From contig JAFWFS010000013.1 in assembly GCA_017515475.1 (NCBI GenBank), positions 1 through 64,000 on the forward strand: 64,000 nt of DNA, read 5' to 3'. Below are positions 24,222 through 31,774 of the stretch, piece after piece. Positions within the stretch are counted from its first letter, which is position 1. The number at the start of each line of letters is the position of its first letter. Position numbers and translations under genes: made by a program. Source of the DNA: Erysipelotrichaceae bacterium. GTDB lineage: Bacteria; Bacillota_I; Bacilli_A; Erysipelotrichales; Erysipelotrichaceae. The notes under the pieces were generated by a model, which was not told the origin of the DNA, made no database searches, and was given only the letters and a program-made list of their open reading frames with translations.

Positions 24222-24614
24222 GAAATAGTTGGGGTTGGCAACAGACTTGCCTTTGGCAGTCAAGACGGCTGCCGGAATCGAAGCCCTGAAGCGAAGAGCT
24301 GAATCCTTCAGCAGGGACAGGTAAAGAACATCTTCGCCTTTTGCCGTCTTTTTGCAGACGGCATAGGCGGTATGATACCTGAAACGGCTAAGTTCTCTGA
24401 CGGTCTGTTCAGAGAGACCGGGAAGCAGATGCATCTGCATTTTTCCGCCGAAACAGAAATCGAAGAGGATGTCCTCTCCCTGCTTACGTGAAGCGTTAAG
24501 CCTGCTGAGGACTTTTTCCTCAGACTGCGCATCGGCGCCATAAGCGAACAGTACGGCTTTCTTCTCACCGGTGAGAAGGTCGCGGCGGTTTATAATTCTG
24601 AATGTTTTTGCCAT
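24195..24614 (-). CDS. uncharacterised 139-residue protein behind an attenuator-like leader
   Basis: No family recognised. 139 residues, basic, no signal peptide or membrane segment; contains FDFCFGGKMQMHLLPGL and ends in KELKLCL. Start at 24614 (MAKTFRI) is chosen because AGGGGG lies 5 bases upstream; an earlier Met at 24638 overlaps the leader. Third positions look more GC-rich than in neighbours. It has its own promoter and a terminator-like leader, and a perfect hairpin across its stop codon. Confidence 0.65.
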   Translation of the reverse strand: MAKTFRIINRRDLLTGEKKAVLFAYGADAQSEEKVLSRLNASRKQGEDILFDFCFGGKMQMHLLPGLSEQTVRELSRFRYHTAYAVCKKTAKGEDVLYLSLLKDSALRFRASIPAAVLTAKGKSVANPNYFVKELKLCL

Positions 24615-24639
24615 ATAGGCCCCCTTTCCCGGGCGCAAT

Positions 24640-24699
24640 AAAAAAGGCCCGAATCCATAAGGATGGTATCATCCTATCCTTATGCTTCTCAGACCACTT
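24640..24699 (-). promoter_or_regulatory. long terminator-like leader structure
   Basis: Minus strand: AAGTGGTCTGA pairs with TCGGGCCTTTT, enclosing the 9-bp hairpin CATAAGGAT/ATCCTTATG, followed by TTTTTTATT, about 25 bases before the start codon of the 139-residue gene. A preceding GCGC/GCGC hairpin (24701-24714) could be part of a sensor. I could not match it to a known riboswitch class. Confidence 0.5.
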
Positions 24700-24720
24700 G
24701 GCGCTTTTCCGCGCTTATTT

Positions 24721-24749
24721 AATATAGCACATCAGAAACAAAAAGTAAA
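24721..24749 (-). promoter_or_regulatory. promoter candidate for the 139-residue gene
   Basis: Minus strand -35 TTTACT (24744-24749), 17 bases, -10 TATATT (24721-24726), just after the terminator of the symporter gene. Confidence 0.5.
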
Positions 24750-24770
24750 TAAAAGGACCTTAGAGGTCCT
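24750..24770 (-). terminator. Na/Pi symporter gene terminator
   Basis: AGGACCT/AGGTCCT 7-bp stem that includes the stop codon in its loop, then TTTATTTACTTTTT on the minus strand. Confidence 0.75.
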
Positions 24771-26379
24771 GCATGCTGTTACGAAGACTTTCGGCTATGT
24801 TGACGATATGATCGCCTATCCTTTCGATGTCTATCAGCATTTCCGAATATACAACACCGGATTCGGATTCATCCGTGTCTTTTTTCATTCTTTCGATTTC
24901 AATATCACGATATCGGAAACAGAGATCATCAATCTTTTCCTCGTTGGAATCGATTCTTTCCATGACATCGAATTCTCCCGTTTCGATGATGTGATCGATC
25001 ATCAGCAGACTATCCAGCAAGAGCTGTGAGAGCTCATGGATCTCGTCGTATGCATCTATCGAAAAAGAAAGATCAGAACTGACAAGATCTTCACCCGCTT
25101 CGGCGATGTTAAGCGCATGATCGCTCATCCTTTCCAGGTCGATATTGATCGAGAACATGGAGGCTGCCTGTCTGGATTCATGCGCGTTCAGATTGCTGGC
25201 CATCAGCAGAGAAAGGTTCTTGGAGATACCCTTGTTAATCAGATCGACTTCACTTTCGTTTTTCCTGATCTCATCGATGGCAGAATAGTGTTCCAGAATG
25301 GCATCGATGCTTTTGTGGATGCTGTCCTTTACAACCTTGAACATGTTGCTGAGCTCGATATTGATACCGTAAATATTAAAGACCGGGTTGTTTTCGATCT
25401 TCGTCGGCGGAGTGATCTCAGGCTGGAGTTTCTTCTCGCTTCCCTGATCAGGGATGATAAGATAGGCGATCTTCGAGAGAAGTCCGGCTATCGGGAAACA
25501 GGCCAGAGAAGTAACGACATTGGTAAAGGTGTGCATCAGAGCGATCTGTTCAACAACTCTGCCCGGTGCAAGCATTTCATACATTCTTTCAAACGGGAAC
25601 AATGAATAAAGAACCGTAAACAGCACAGCATTGACGATATTGAATGTGAAGTTTATGATGGACACTCTTTTTGCGTCTCTGTTAAATGAAAGTGACGCCA
25701 GCATGGCCGTTGTACATGAGCCAAGATTCTGGCCAAGGTTGAAGAACATGACATCCTTGATCGTAACAAGTCCACTTTTTGCCAGTGACTGGATAATACC
25801 TAAAGAAGCGGAAGAAGACTGCACAATTGTTGTTAGAACAAAACCGACGAGTATACCGAATATCGGATTCTGCATGCTGGAAAGAATGTTCAGGAAGAAC
25901 TGCGATCTTCCCAAAGGAGACAAACCTCCGGACATGGTTTCCATTCCCAGGAAAACAAAACCCAGTCCCATCATAATCTCGCCGATCGCATTCAGCTTGT
26001 CGTTCTTTACAAACATGATCAGGCAGACACCGATAAACGCCATAAACGGAGCGACAAGTCCTACGTCCAAAGCCATAAGATGTCCGGTGATCGTCGTACC
26101 GATATTGCTGCCCAGAATGACATAAACCGTCTGAGATACTCTCATGATTCCGGCATTGACAAAACTTACAAGCATGCTTGTAGTTGCTCCGGACGACTGA
26201 ATAAGAGCCGTTACCAGCATTCCCGCCAGCATGGCTACAAGCGGTTTTTTCGTCAGCTTCTCAAGAAAATCCTGGAGCTTTCCTCCGGCCATGTGCTTAA
26301 AACCGCTTCCCATGACTTCCATGCCATAGAGGAAGATCGCCAGACCGCTAAGTACTGATAAGACATCTGTAAATTTCAT
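24760..26379 (-). CDS. Na+/phosphate symporter family protein with PhoU-like tail
   Basis: 539 residues. Two inverted halves of the NptA/PNaS fold, each with the QSS signature (QSSGATTSM near 61-69, QSSSASLG near 188), in the membrane-spanning part (about 1-310). The cytosolic C-terminal part (about 345-535) is two PhoU-like helical repeats (IDLERMSDHALNIAEAGE, MLIDIERIGDHIVNIAESL). Family members import phosphate driven by Na+; the PhoU tail probably adjusts activity. Monocistronic. Confidence 0.92.
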   Translation of the reverse strand: MKFTDVLSVLSGLAIFLYGMEVMGSGFKHMAGGKLQDFLEKLTKKPLVAMLAGMLVTALIQSSGATTSMLVSFVNAGIMRVSQTVYVILGSNIGTTITGHLMALDVGLVAPFMAFIGVCLIMFVKNDKLNAIGEIMMGLGFVFLGMETMSGGLSPLGRSQFFLNILSSMQNPIFGILVGFVLTTIVQSSSASLGIIQSLAKSGLVTIKDVMFFNLGQNLGSCTTAMLASLSFNRDAKRVSIINFTFNIVNAVLFTVLYSLFPFERMYEMLAPGRVVEQIALMHTFTNVVTSLACFPIAGLLSKIAYLIIPDQGSEKKLQPEITPPTKIENNPVFNIYGINIELSNMFKVVKDSIHKSIDAILEHYSAIDEIRKNESEVDLINKGISKNLSLLMASNLNAHESRQAASMFSINIDLERMSDHALNIAEAGEDLVSSDLSFSIDAYDEIHELSQLLLDSLLMIDHIIETGEFDVMERIDSNEEKIDDLCFRYRDIEIERMKKDTDESESGVVYSEMLIDIERIGDHIVNIAESLRNSMQDL

Positions 26380-26424
26380 ACTGTATCTTAATCATATCAT
26401 AGAACGGATTTCGCGATTATGAAA

Positions 26425-26455
26425 ACAATAAAAAACCTGTCATTTCTGACAGGTT
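26425..26455 (-). terminator. ydjGHI-type operon terminator
   Basis: Minus strand AACCTGTCA, GAAA tetraloop, TGACAGGTT, TTTTATTG. Confidence 0.92.
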
Positions 26456-26476
26456 GTGAAGTTCAGTCAGGTTAAA

Positions 26477-27556
26477 CTATGCGAGTTCTTTTCCGCAGAA
26501 CGGGCAGAATTTTGCACCCGGGATCGGAAGAGCCTTGCCGCAGAACGGACAGTAGCCGTATACTTCCTGCTGCTGTGCAGGAGCGGCATGCTGGTAAAGA
26601 CCTGTAGCGGCATTCTGCGCCATATTGACATTGACGAATCCGGCACCGGCACCGCTAGGATTCTTTGCCGCATCTCTCATCGCATCAGCCGTAGCGGTAA
26701 CCAGAGTTGCGTTAGCCATCTCAGGGTCCTTGTTCAAAGCAGCGAACTGCGCATTCTTGATTCTTTCCGCATCAGCTTCCGGAACCGTTACGGAATTGAC
26801 CGTAATGCTCTGGAAAGCGATGCCTCTTTCTTCTTCCCATTTCTTGCCCAGCACTTCTGCAACAGCTTCTTTCAGTTCGGCAGTGTGCGAAGGCAGTTCA
26901 GAGTATCTGATGCCCATTTCCGAGATCTTGGCAAATGCAGGATTCAATGCATCCAGCATTTCTGACTTCATCAGGGAAATCAGTTCGTCCTTGTCAAAAC
27001 GGCTAGCCCTGTTGCCTGCAACGTTCTGATAGAACAGCAGCGGATTGACGATCCTGAATGAATACTCGCCGTTGCATCTGACAGCGATATCCGCATCTAC
27101 ACCGCTGTTCTTATCTATTACAACTCTAAATGGAATCGGTGTAGAAGTGCCGTACATGTTGCCCATGATCTCTTTGGTATTGACGTAGTATACTCTCTGG
27201 CTCTTGTTGACATCTCCGCCGTAAGTGAATCTGCCTAAAGCGTCCTTGAAAGTATTCTTCAGTCCTTCTATGCCGCCGTCAAAAATGCTTGGCGACATGC
27301 TTGAGTCAAACGTGTAGTTGCCCGGCTCAGCCGCAACTTCCAGAATATTGCCCTCTTCAACAACCAGAGCGCACTGTCCTTCGTTAACGACGATTCCCGA
27401 ACCGTTGGTAATTACATCGTTTGAACCGCTGTAGCCTCTTTTGGTTCCCTTAACCATCAAAGTGTCATTGTCTAAAGAATCACATACGAAATAATCCTTC
27501 CAGGTGTCACTTAATGTTCCGGCAACCGAACCAACTAAAGCTTTAATTAAACCCAT
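26477..27556 (-). CDS. ydjI: YdjI-like SPFH-domain protein with zinc ribbon
   Basis: 359 residues: SPFH/band-7-like domain (about 30-260; QCALVVEEGNILEVAAEPGNY at the start is diagnostic of the YdjI/virion-core-like group), an Ala/Asn-rich linker, and a C-terminal zinc ribbon with two CPFCGK(A/E) knuckles (YGYCPFCGKALP and KFCPFCGKEL). Strong ribosome site AAAGGAGG. In B. subtilis ydjG, ydjH and ydjI follow pspA and act together at the membrane; here the same three genes occur in the same order without pspA. Confidence 0.87.
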   Translation of the reverse strand: MGLIKALVGSVAGTLSDTWKDYFVCDSLDNDTLMVKGTKRGYSGSNDVITNGSGIVVNEGQCALVVEEGNILEVAAEPGNYTFDSSMSPSIFDGGIEGLKNTFKDALGRFTYGGDVNKSQRVYYVNTKEIMGNMYGTSTPIPFRVVIDKNSGVDADIAVRCNGEYSFRIVNPLLFYQNVAGNRASRFDKDELISLMKSEMLDALNPAFAKISEMGIRYSELPSHTAELKEAVAEVLGKKWEEERGIAFQSITVNSVTVPEADAERIKNAQFAALNKDPEMANATLVTATADAMRDAAKNPSGAGAGFVNVNMAQNAATGLYQHAAPAQQQEVYGYCPFCGKALPIPGAKFCPFCGKELA

Positions 27557-27588
27557 TCTAAATTCCTCCTTTGATTTAATTCTTTATT

Positions 27589-28803
27589 CTAAAAGTGAGC
27601 GCCATGTCCGCCATGACTTGAACCACTTGAAGAAGTGTGCGTGTGTGAACCCCCTCCGGAATAATGAGTCGGATTATGTCCGGATGAAGTATTGTTTCTT
27701 GAACGAGGGGTTCTGCTGACATGTCTGTTTACCAGCATGTCCGACATGCCGGTAATATGGAAACTGTTGCTGACAACATAGTTCCCTGCATATCTTTCGT
27801 AATGAACGTTTCTCATCTGCCCTTTCAGAACAAGAGCGGTGATCAGGGACGAGATCAGTCCTGCAATGGCTGAAATGCCCACGTTGGCGGCAGTGAAGCT
27901 TTTCTTCGGCTTGCTGTCGACATCGACGACATTGCCGCTTTCCGCTTCCCTGATCAGTCCGTCCGTCAGATCCGCATACTTAACGAAAGCATCATAGAAT
28001 CTGTCTGAAGACAGATCGTCGGAAATCTGCCCGAATATATAGTCGATACCGTAGTCAGTGATATAGTCCGTACCTCTTCCCTTGGTGGAAATGTACATCT
28101 CGCTGGTCGACATGGAGATAAACAGCAGTACACCGTCATCCTTGTATCCGTTGTAGTCGTAGAAGTCGTCCGCATAATTGTCAGTATCCATGCCGTTGAG
28201 GCTATCTGAGGTCAGCACAAGAATATCCATATCGTGCCTGTCAGATAGGTCTTTCAGCTTTCTGGTCAAGGATGAAACCTCATCGCTGCCAAGCAGACCT
28301 GCCCCGTCATAGACGCGAGGTTTACCGCTTACCCTTGGAGCGCCGCTGACATAGCTTTCTTCATTGATGATCTTCACAACGTACTGATAGAAAGCCTCGA
28401 TCCCGTCATAGCGGCTTGAAGCGTTGTTGTACAGTTCAAAAAGCTTCCTTGCTTCGTTTGATACCAGATTGCCCTGAGGACCGTCCGTTTTTACTGTATA
28501 GTAATTCTTTGCGACTACCATGACAACGGTATTCTTCGCACCCTGATGTCTGTTCAGAAAATCCTTGGCATAGGACGAAACACCGTTTTCGCTGTTTTCG
28601 ATTGAATCGTCGTAGATGAAGTAGATGGCAATGTCATACTCGTTTTCGATTCTTTCAAGATCCTCATTCAGTTCCTGATAGGTCTCGTAGGATGAATAAT
28701 CCGTACCGCCGTCTTTCATGATGATATGACCGTCTTCGGCATTTACTTGCTGACCTATTCCCAGCAGCAGCATGGCGAACAGTATACACAATATCTTCTT
28801 CAT
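27589..28803 (-). CDS. ydjH: YdjH-like TPM-domain membrane protein
   Basis: 404 residues: signal peptide (1-22, MLLLGIGQQVNA), an extracellular TPM-type domain (about 160-275; VYDGAGLLGSDEVSSLTRKL, then DDGVLLFISMSTSEMYIST), one membrane segment (about 300-325), and a low-complexity Ser/His/Gly tail ending GGHGAHF. The His-rich tail may bind metal. A first, divergent TPM-like region may lie at 40-140. Middle gene of the ydjGHI-type operon, 4 bases after ydjG. Confidence 0.85.
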   Translation of the reverse strand: MKKILCILFAMLLLGIGQQVNAEDGHIIMKDGGTDYSSYETYQELNEDLERIENEYDIAIYFIYDDSIENSENGVSSYAKDFLNRHQGAKNTVVMVVAKNYYTVKTDGPQGNLVSNEARKLFELYNNASSRYDGIEAFYQYVVKIINEESYVSGAPRVSGKPRVYDGAGLLGSDEVSSLTRKLKDLSDRHDMDILVLTSDSLNGMDTDNYADDFYDYNGYKDDGVLLFISMSTSEMYISTKGRGTDYITDYGIDYIFGQISDDLSSDRFYDAFVKYADLTDGLIREAESGNVVDVDSKPKKSFTAANVGISAIAGLISSLITALVLKGQMRNVHYERYAGNYVVSNSFHITGMSDMLVNRHVSRTPRSRNNTSSGHNPTHYSGGGSHTHTSSSGSSHGGHGAHF

Positions 28804-28807
28804 ACCG

Positions 28808-29851
28808 TTACCTCACCATATAGACGACGTACTGAATCGCCGTCAGCGCCACCGTAACCGCCAGGAACACGCCCAATGCGATCGAAATCAGTTTTCCCTT
28901 ATCCGTAGGCAGAGTGCCGACGAACTTTCCGGTCTGACCGTTCATCGCAAAGGAATAGATCTTGTCTCTGTATTTCACATTCAGCAGCCAGATCGGATAC
29001 ATCACATATTCCTGCTTGCCCTGATTGATGTAGATGCTGGAAGAAGACGGGATACAGCTGTCGTACATCGATGTCGTTGAAGCGAACATGGATGCCGTGG
29101 AATTGGCAATACGGCTGTTGGCGATCTTCCTTGATTCTTCTACGCTCACATCATATTTATCGGCCAGATATCCGGCCAGGTAGTTCTCGTTGAAACCTTT
29201 ACTGTCTCTGACATCGAACGGTTCGATGGACTGCGTCATTTCATCGCCGATCTTGCTGGAAGCGTCTACCGGTACATCCATGAATCCGATGCTGCCGGCA
29301 CGGAAGACTTTATAATAGCTGATCTCCGTGCAGTTGTAGTCGCCCTCGATCCAGTGACGTCTCCTTGTGGCATCGAACCACATTCTTGCGCTTGCCCTGC
29401 CGTCAAAGTTCCAGTACGGCACATAGATTCCCTTGATCTCATCGATAGTCGCTTCGCTTTTGAACGCACTTGGAAGCAAGGTCTTTCCCTTAAGGAACTT
29501 TCTGTACCTATCCTTCGCTTCTTTCTTATCCAGCTTAAACGGAATGATCTTCTTCGGTTTGTAGATCCCCGAAACATTTCCTGTCATAACAACAGGATTG
29601 CCGCAGTAAGGGCAGCTGCTGGCTGCCGTATCCTTGTCAGCCATGATCGTACCGCCGCAGGAATTGCAGGTATATATCACCAGATCAGAATCGTTCCACT
29701 GTTCTCCGTCAACCGTAAAGTCGATTTCGTCATTAAAAAGATCCGGATCAAACGTTCCGTCGCAGTACGGACACTTCATTTTCTGTGTCTTCGCATCAAA
29801 TTCCAGTATGCCTCCGCAATTGGGACATTTAAATTCTTTTAATTCGCTCAT
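28808..29851 (-). CDS. ydjG: YdjG-like zinc-ribbon membrane protein
   Basis: 347 residues: two N-terminal zinc ribbons (CPNCGG...CPYCDG at 8-31 and CNSCGG...CPYCGN near 62-85), a soluble middle part with WNFDGRASARMWFDATRRRHW, and a C-terminal membrane helix (about 325-342). First gene of the operon, start set at MSELKEFKCPNC with AGAGAG upstream. The family is best known from the B. subtilis pspA-ydjGHI membrane-stress locus. Confidence 0.85.
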   Translation of the reverse strand: MSELKEFKCPNCGGILEFDAKTQKMKCPYCDGTFDPDLFNDEIDFTVDGEQWNDSDLVIYTCNSCGGTIMADKDTAASSCPYCGNPVVMTGNVSGIYKPKKIIPFKLDKKEAKDRYRKFLKGKTLLPSAFKSEATIDEIKGIYVPYWNFDGRASARMWFDATRRRHWIEGDYNCTEISYYKVFRAGSIGFMDVPVDASSKIGDEMTQSIEPFDVRDSKGFNENYLAGYLADKYDVSVEESRKIANSRIANSTASMFASTTSMYDSCIPSSSSIYINQGKQEYVMYPIWLLNVKYRDKIYSFAMNGQTGKFVGTLPTDKGKLISIALGVFLAVTVALTAIQYVVYMVR

Positions 29852-29910
29852 TATCTCTCTTCTTATACTATTAATAATTATAATATGAGTACTCAAAAAA
29901 TAAAACAGAT

Positions 29911-29934
29911 AAAAAAGGATCCTTTTCAGGATCC
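29911..29934 (-). terminator. corA terminator
   Basis: GGATCC, 6-base loop, GGATCC, then TTTTTTATC on the minus strand. Confidence 0.85.
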
Positions 29935-29987
29935 GATCGTTCCTTTATCTGTTTGTTTATCTATCGTAAGAAAACATTTCGAGCTTC

Positions 29988-30920
29988 CTAGAACATCTGC
30001 TTGTGGTTGAAATAACGAAGCACCAGCAGAGAAGCGATGGCGGCTGCAGCAACGACTACAACAAAGGCGTAAGGAGAATTCTCGAACGGAACGCCATCGA
30101 TGTTCATGCCGTAGGCATCGAAGATGATGCTTGGAATGGAAATAACAATGGCGGCAATCGCAATGAACTTCTGAACTACGTTCATGTTGTTGGAAATAAT
30201 GGAAGAATAGGCATCCATCATGCCGTTGATGACACCGCTGTAGGTGTCCGCCATTTCCGAAGCCTGTTTTGATTCGATCACGACATCTTCCAGCAGATCT
30301 TCATCTTCTTCATATCTTGTGATCGCGGCCGATTTCGTCAGCTTTTCCAGAACGGCATTGTTCCCTTTCAGGGATGTCGTGAAGTAGAGAAGGCTTCTTC
30401 CCAGTTCCATCATCTCCAGCAGGACCGGGTTTTCGATGGAATGGTGCAGAACGACTTCCAGCTGTTCCGACTGTCTGTTAATCTGACGCAGATTCTTCAG
30501 ATACAGCTTGGCATTCTCCAGAAGGATGGTCAGAAGCATTCTGGTTTTCAGCTTTGTATCGACGGACTTCTTGGCCTTGCCTGAGAAGTTCAGGATCGGC
30601 GTGCTTTCCAGACAGACCGTGATCAAAGCATCCTTGGCCAGAATGATAGCCAATGGAATCGTAATAAAACGGCTCTTGCCGTCTTTTTCTTCCGTAGAAG
30701 GAATGTCGACAAGAATTAAAGTATAGTTATCTTCTTTCGTAATACGGGTCGTTTCTTCTTCATCCAGTGCGGCTCTCAGGTCATCCGCTTCGATCTCGTA
30801 CTTCTCTTCAATTTCAACCAGTTCTTTTTCGGTAGGATGGACCAGATTGATCCAGCATCCCTTCTGAGGTGCATCAATGCCAACCAGTTCACCTTTTTTT
30901 GTGATAAATATCTTCTGCAT
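29988..30920 (-). CDS. corA: CorA-family Mg2+/divalent cation channel
   Basis: 310 residues: cytosolic alpha/beta funnel (about 1-245) and two C-terminal membrane helices, the first ending in the signature YGMN near 277. Forms pentameric channels for Mg2+ or Co2+/Ni2+. Start at 30920 supported by GGAG 8 bases upstream; a longer frame to 30944 is less likely. The leader contains a short acidic ORF ending in three stop codons; no M-box was found. Confidence 0.92.
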   Translation of the reverse strand: MQKIFITKKGELVGIDAPQKGCWINLVHPTEKELVEIEEKYEIEADDLRAALDEEETTRITKEDNYTLILVDIPSTEEKDGKSRFITIPLAIILAKDALITVCLESTPILNFSGKAKKSVDTKLKTRMLLTILLENAKLYLKNLRQINRQSEQLEVVLHHSIENPVLLEMMELGRSLLYFTTSLKGNNAVLEKLTKSAAITRYEEDEDLLEDVVIESKQASEMADTYSGVINGMMDAYSSIISNNMNVVQKFIAIAAIVISIPSIIFDAYGMNIDGVPFENSPYAFVVVVAAAAIASLLVLRYFNHKQMF

Positions 30921-30981
30921 CTGCGTTCTCCTTTCAACCGACATTCAGCAAATCAGCAAAAAGGATCCGCCTATGTCATTA

Positions 30982-31050
30982 CTACGCTTCGCTAATCGAA
31001 TATGTACTGTGTCCGGGCAGCCCGTCCATATCTTTCTTCGCTTTTTTCAT
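30982..31050 (-). CDS. possible 22-residue leader peptide of corA
   Basis: ATG 31050 to TAG 30982; the peptide starts MKKAKKDMDGLPGHS. The stop is followed in frame by TAA and TGA, giving three different stops in a row. No clear ribosome site. Salmonella corA and mgtA have leader ORFs (CorL, MgtL) that couple translation to transcription termination; this could be a Gram-positive parallel, or chance. Confidence 0.35.
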   Translation of the reverse strand: MKKAKKDMDGLPGHSTYSISEA

Positions 31051-31114
31051 TACTATTATTCTATTCTTTTTAAAGCATAAAAAACAATATTTAAGTCCAA
31101 TAAAACAACAAAAA

Positions 31115-31136
31115 AAGTCCTGCATGTGCAGGACTT
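31115..31136 (-). terminator. desulfoferrodoxin gene terminator
   Basis: AAGTCCTGCA/TGCAGGACTT stem followed by a U-run (TTTTTTGTTG) on the minus strand. Confidence 0.92.
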
Positions 31137-31152
31137 CAATGAAGTTCAATGA

Positions 31153-31527
31153 TCAGGCTTTCCAAAGACCGTGTAGATTGCAGTATGCGTAGACTGCCTG
31201 CACTTCTTCATCTTCGAGAAGAGCGAATACGACTTCCGGCTTTTCTCCCGGTTTCAAAGCCTTGCGCTGATTGCCTCTGGTAGTCTGTATCGCTACCCAT
31301 TCAATATAATGCTGTTCAATCATCGGATGATCCACTTCACCGATTCTGACATATACTTTATTATCCTTTACTTCATATACCGGAACATGCTTCTCTACAG
31401 CGCCGTCGGATGTTCCCGGAACGATCTCTTCCATCGGTTCTCCACAGCATACAACCGGGCAGGAAGTCTTATTGACGATCGCAATCATCTGACCGCAGTG
31501 TTTACAACGATAAAATTTCATTTCCAT
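31153..31527 (-). CDS. desulfoferrodoxin (superoxide reductase)
   Basis: 124 residues, a 2Fe-type desulfoferrodoxin. N-terminal desulforedoxin site C8, C11, C27, C28 (FYRCKHCG, CPVVCCGEP); C-terminal neelaredoxin site with H47 (EKHVP), H67, H73, C116 and H119 (CNLHGLW). Reduces superoxide to peroxide, a trait of anaerobes. Start at 31527 has AAGGAG 7 bases upstream; the longer frame reads into tRNA-Pro. No rubredoxin gene nearby. Confidence 0.93.
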   Translation of the reverse strand: MEMKFYRCKHCGQMIAIVNKTSCPVVCCGEPMEEIVPGTSDGAVEKHVPVYEVKDNKVYVRIGEVDHPMIEQHYIEWVAIQTTRGNQRKALKPGEKPEVVFALLEDEEVQAVYAYCNLHGLWKA

Positions 31528-31574
31528 AGTTTTTCTCCTTATTTTCATTATACATCTACACATCGAAAATGCAT

Positions 31575-31598
31575 GATAAAAGCCCCGTTTCCAGGGCT
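31575..31598 (-). terminator. tRNA-Pro terminator
   Basis: AGCCCTG, GAAA tetraloop, CGGGGCT, TTTATC on the minus strand. Confidence 0.75.
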
Positions 31599-31607
31599 CA
31601 TATCCAA

Positions 31608-31684
31608 TGGTCTGAACGAAGAGATTTGAACTCTCGGCCTCTCGGTCCCGAACCGAGCACTCTACCAAGCTGAGCTACGTTCAG
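31608..31684 (-). tRNA. tRNA-Pro (CGG)
   Basis: Anticodon arm CTCGG-TTCGGGA-CCGAG gives CGG. Acceptor CTGAACG/CGTTCAG, T-arm with TTCAAAT, discriminator A, encoded CCA (31608-31610). Confidence 0.95.
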
Positions 31685-31730
31685 AGCTGCTAATTCAATT
31701 ATAATCCAAAATACGGTTTTTGAACAAAGA

Positions 31731-31770
31731 AAAAACCGCTCTGTATTGTTTTAGATACAGAAAGCGGTTT
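31731..31770 (-). terminator. gcv-lpl-lpd operon terminator
   Basis: Long hairpin AAACCGCT...AGCGGTTT with an inner CTGTAT/ATACAG stem and 8-base loop, T-run on the minus strand. Confidence 0.9.
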
Positions 31771-31774
31771 GTTT

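Noticed and set aside
30921-31140. M-box magnesium riboswitch before corA
   Set aside because: The leader is too short and the conserved M-box strings are absent.
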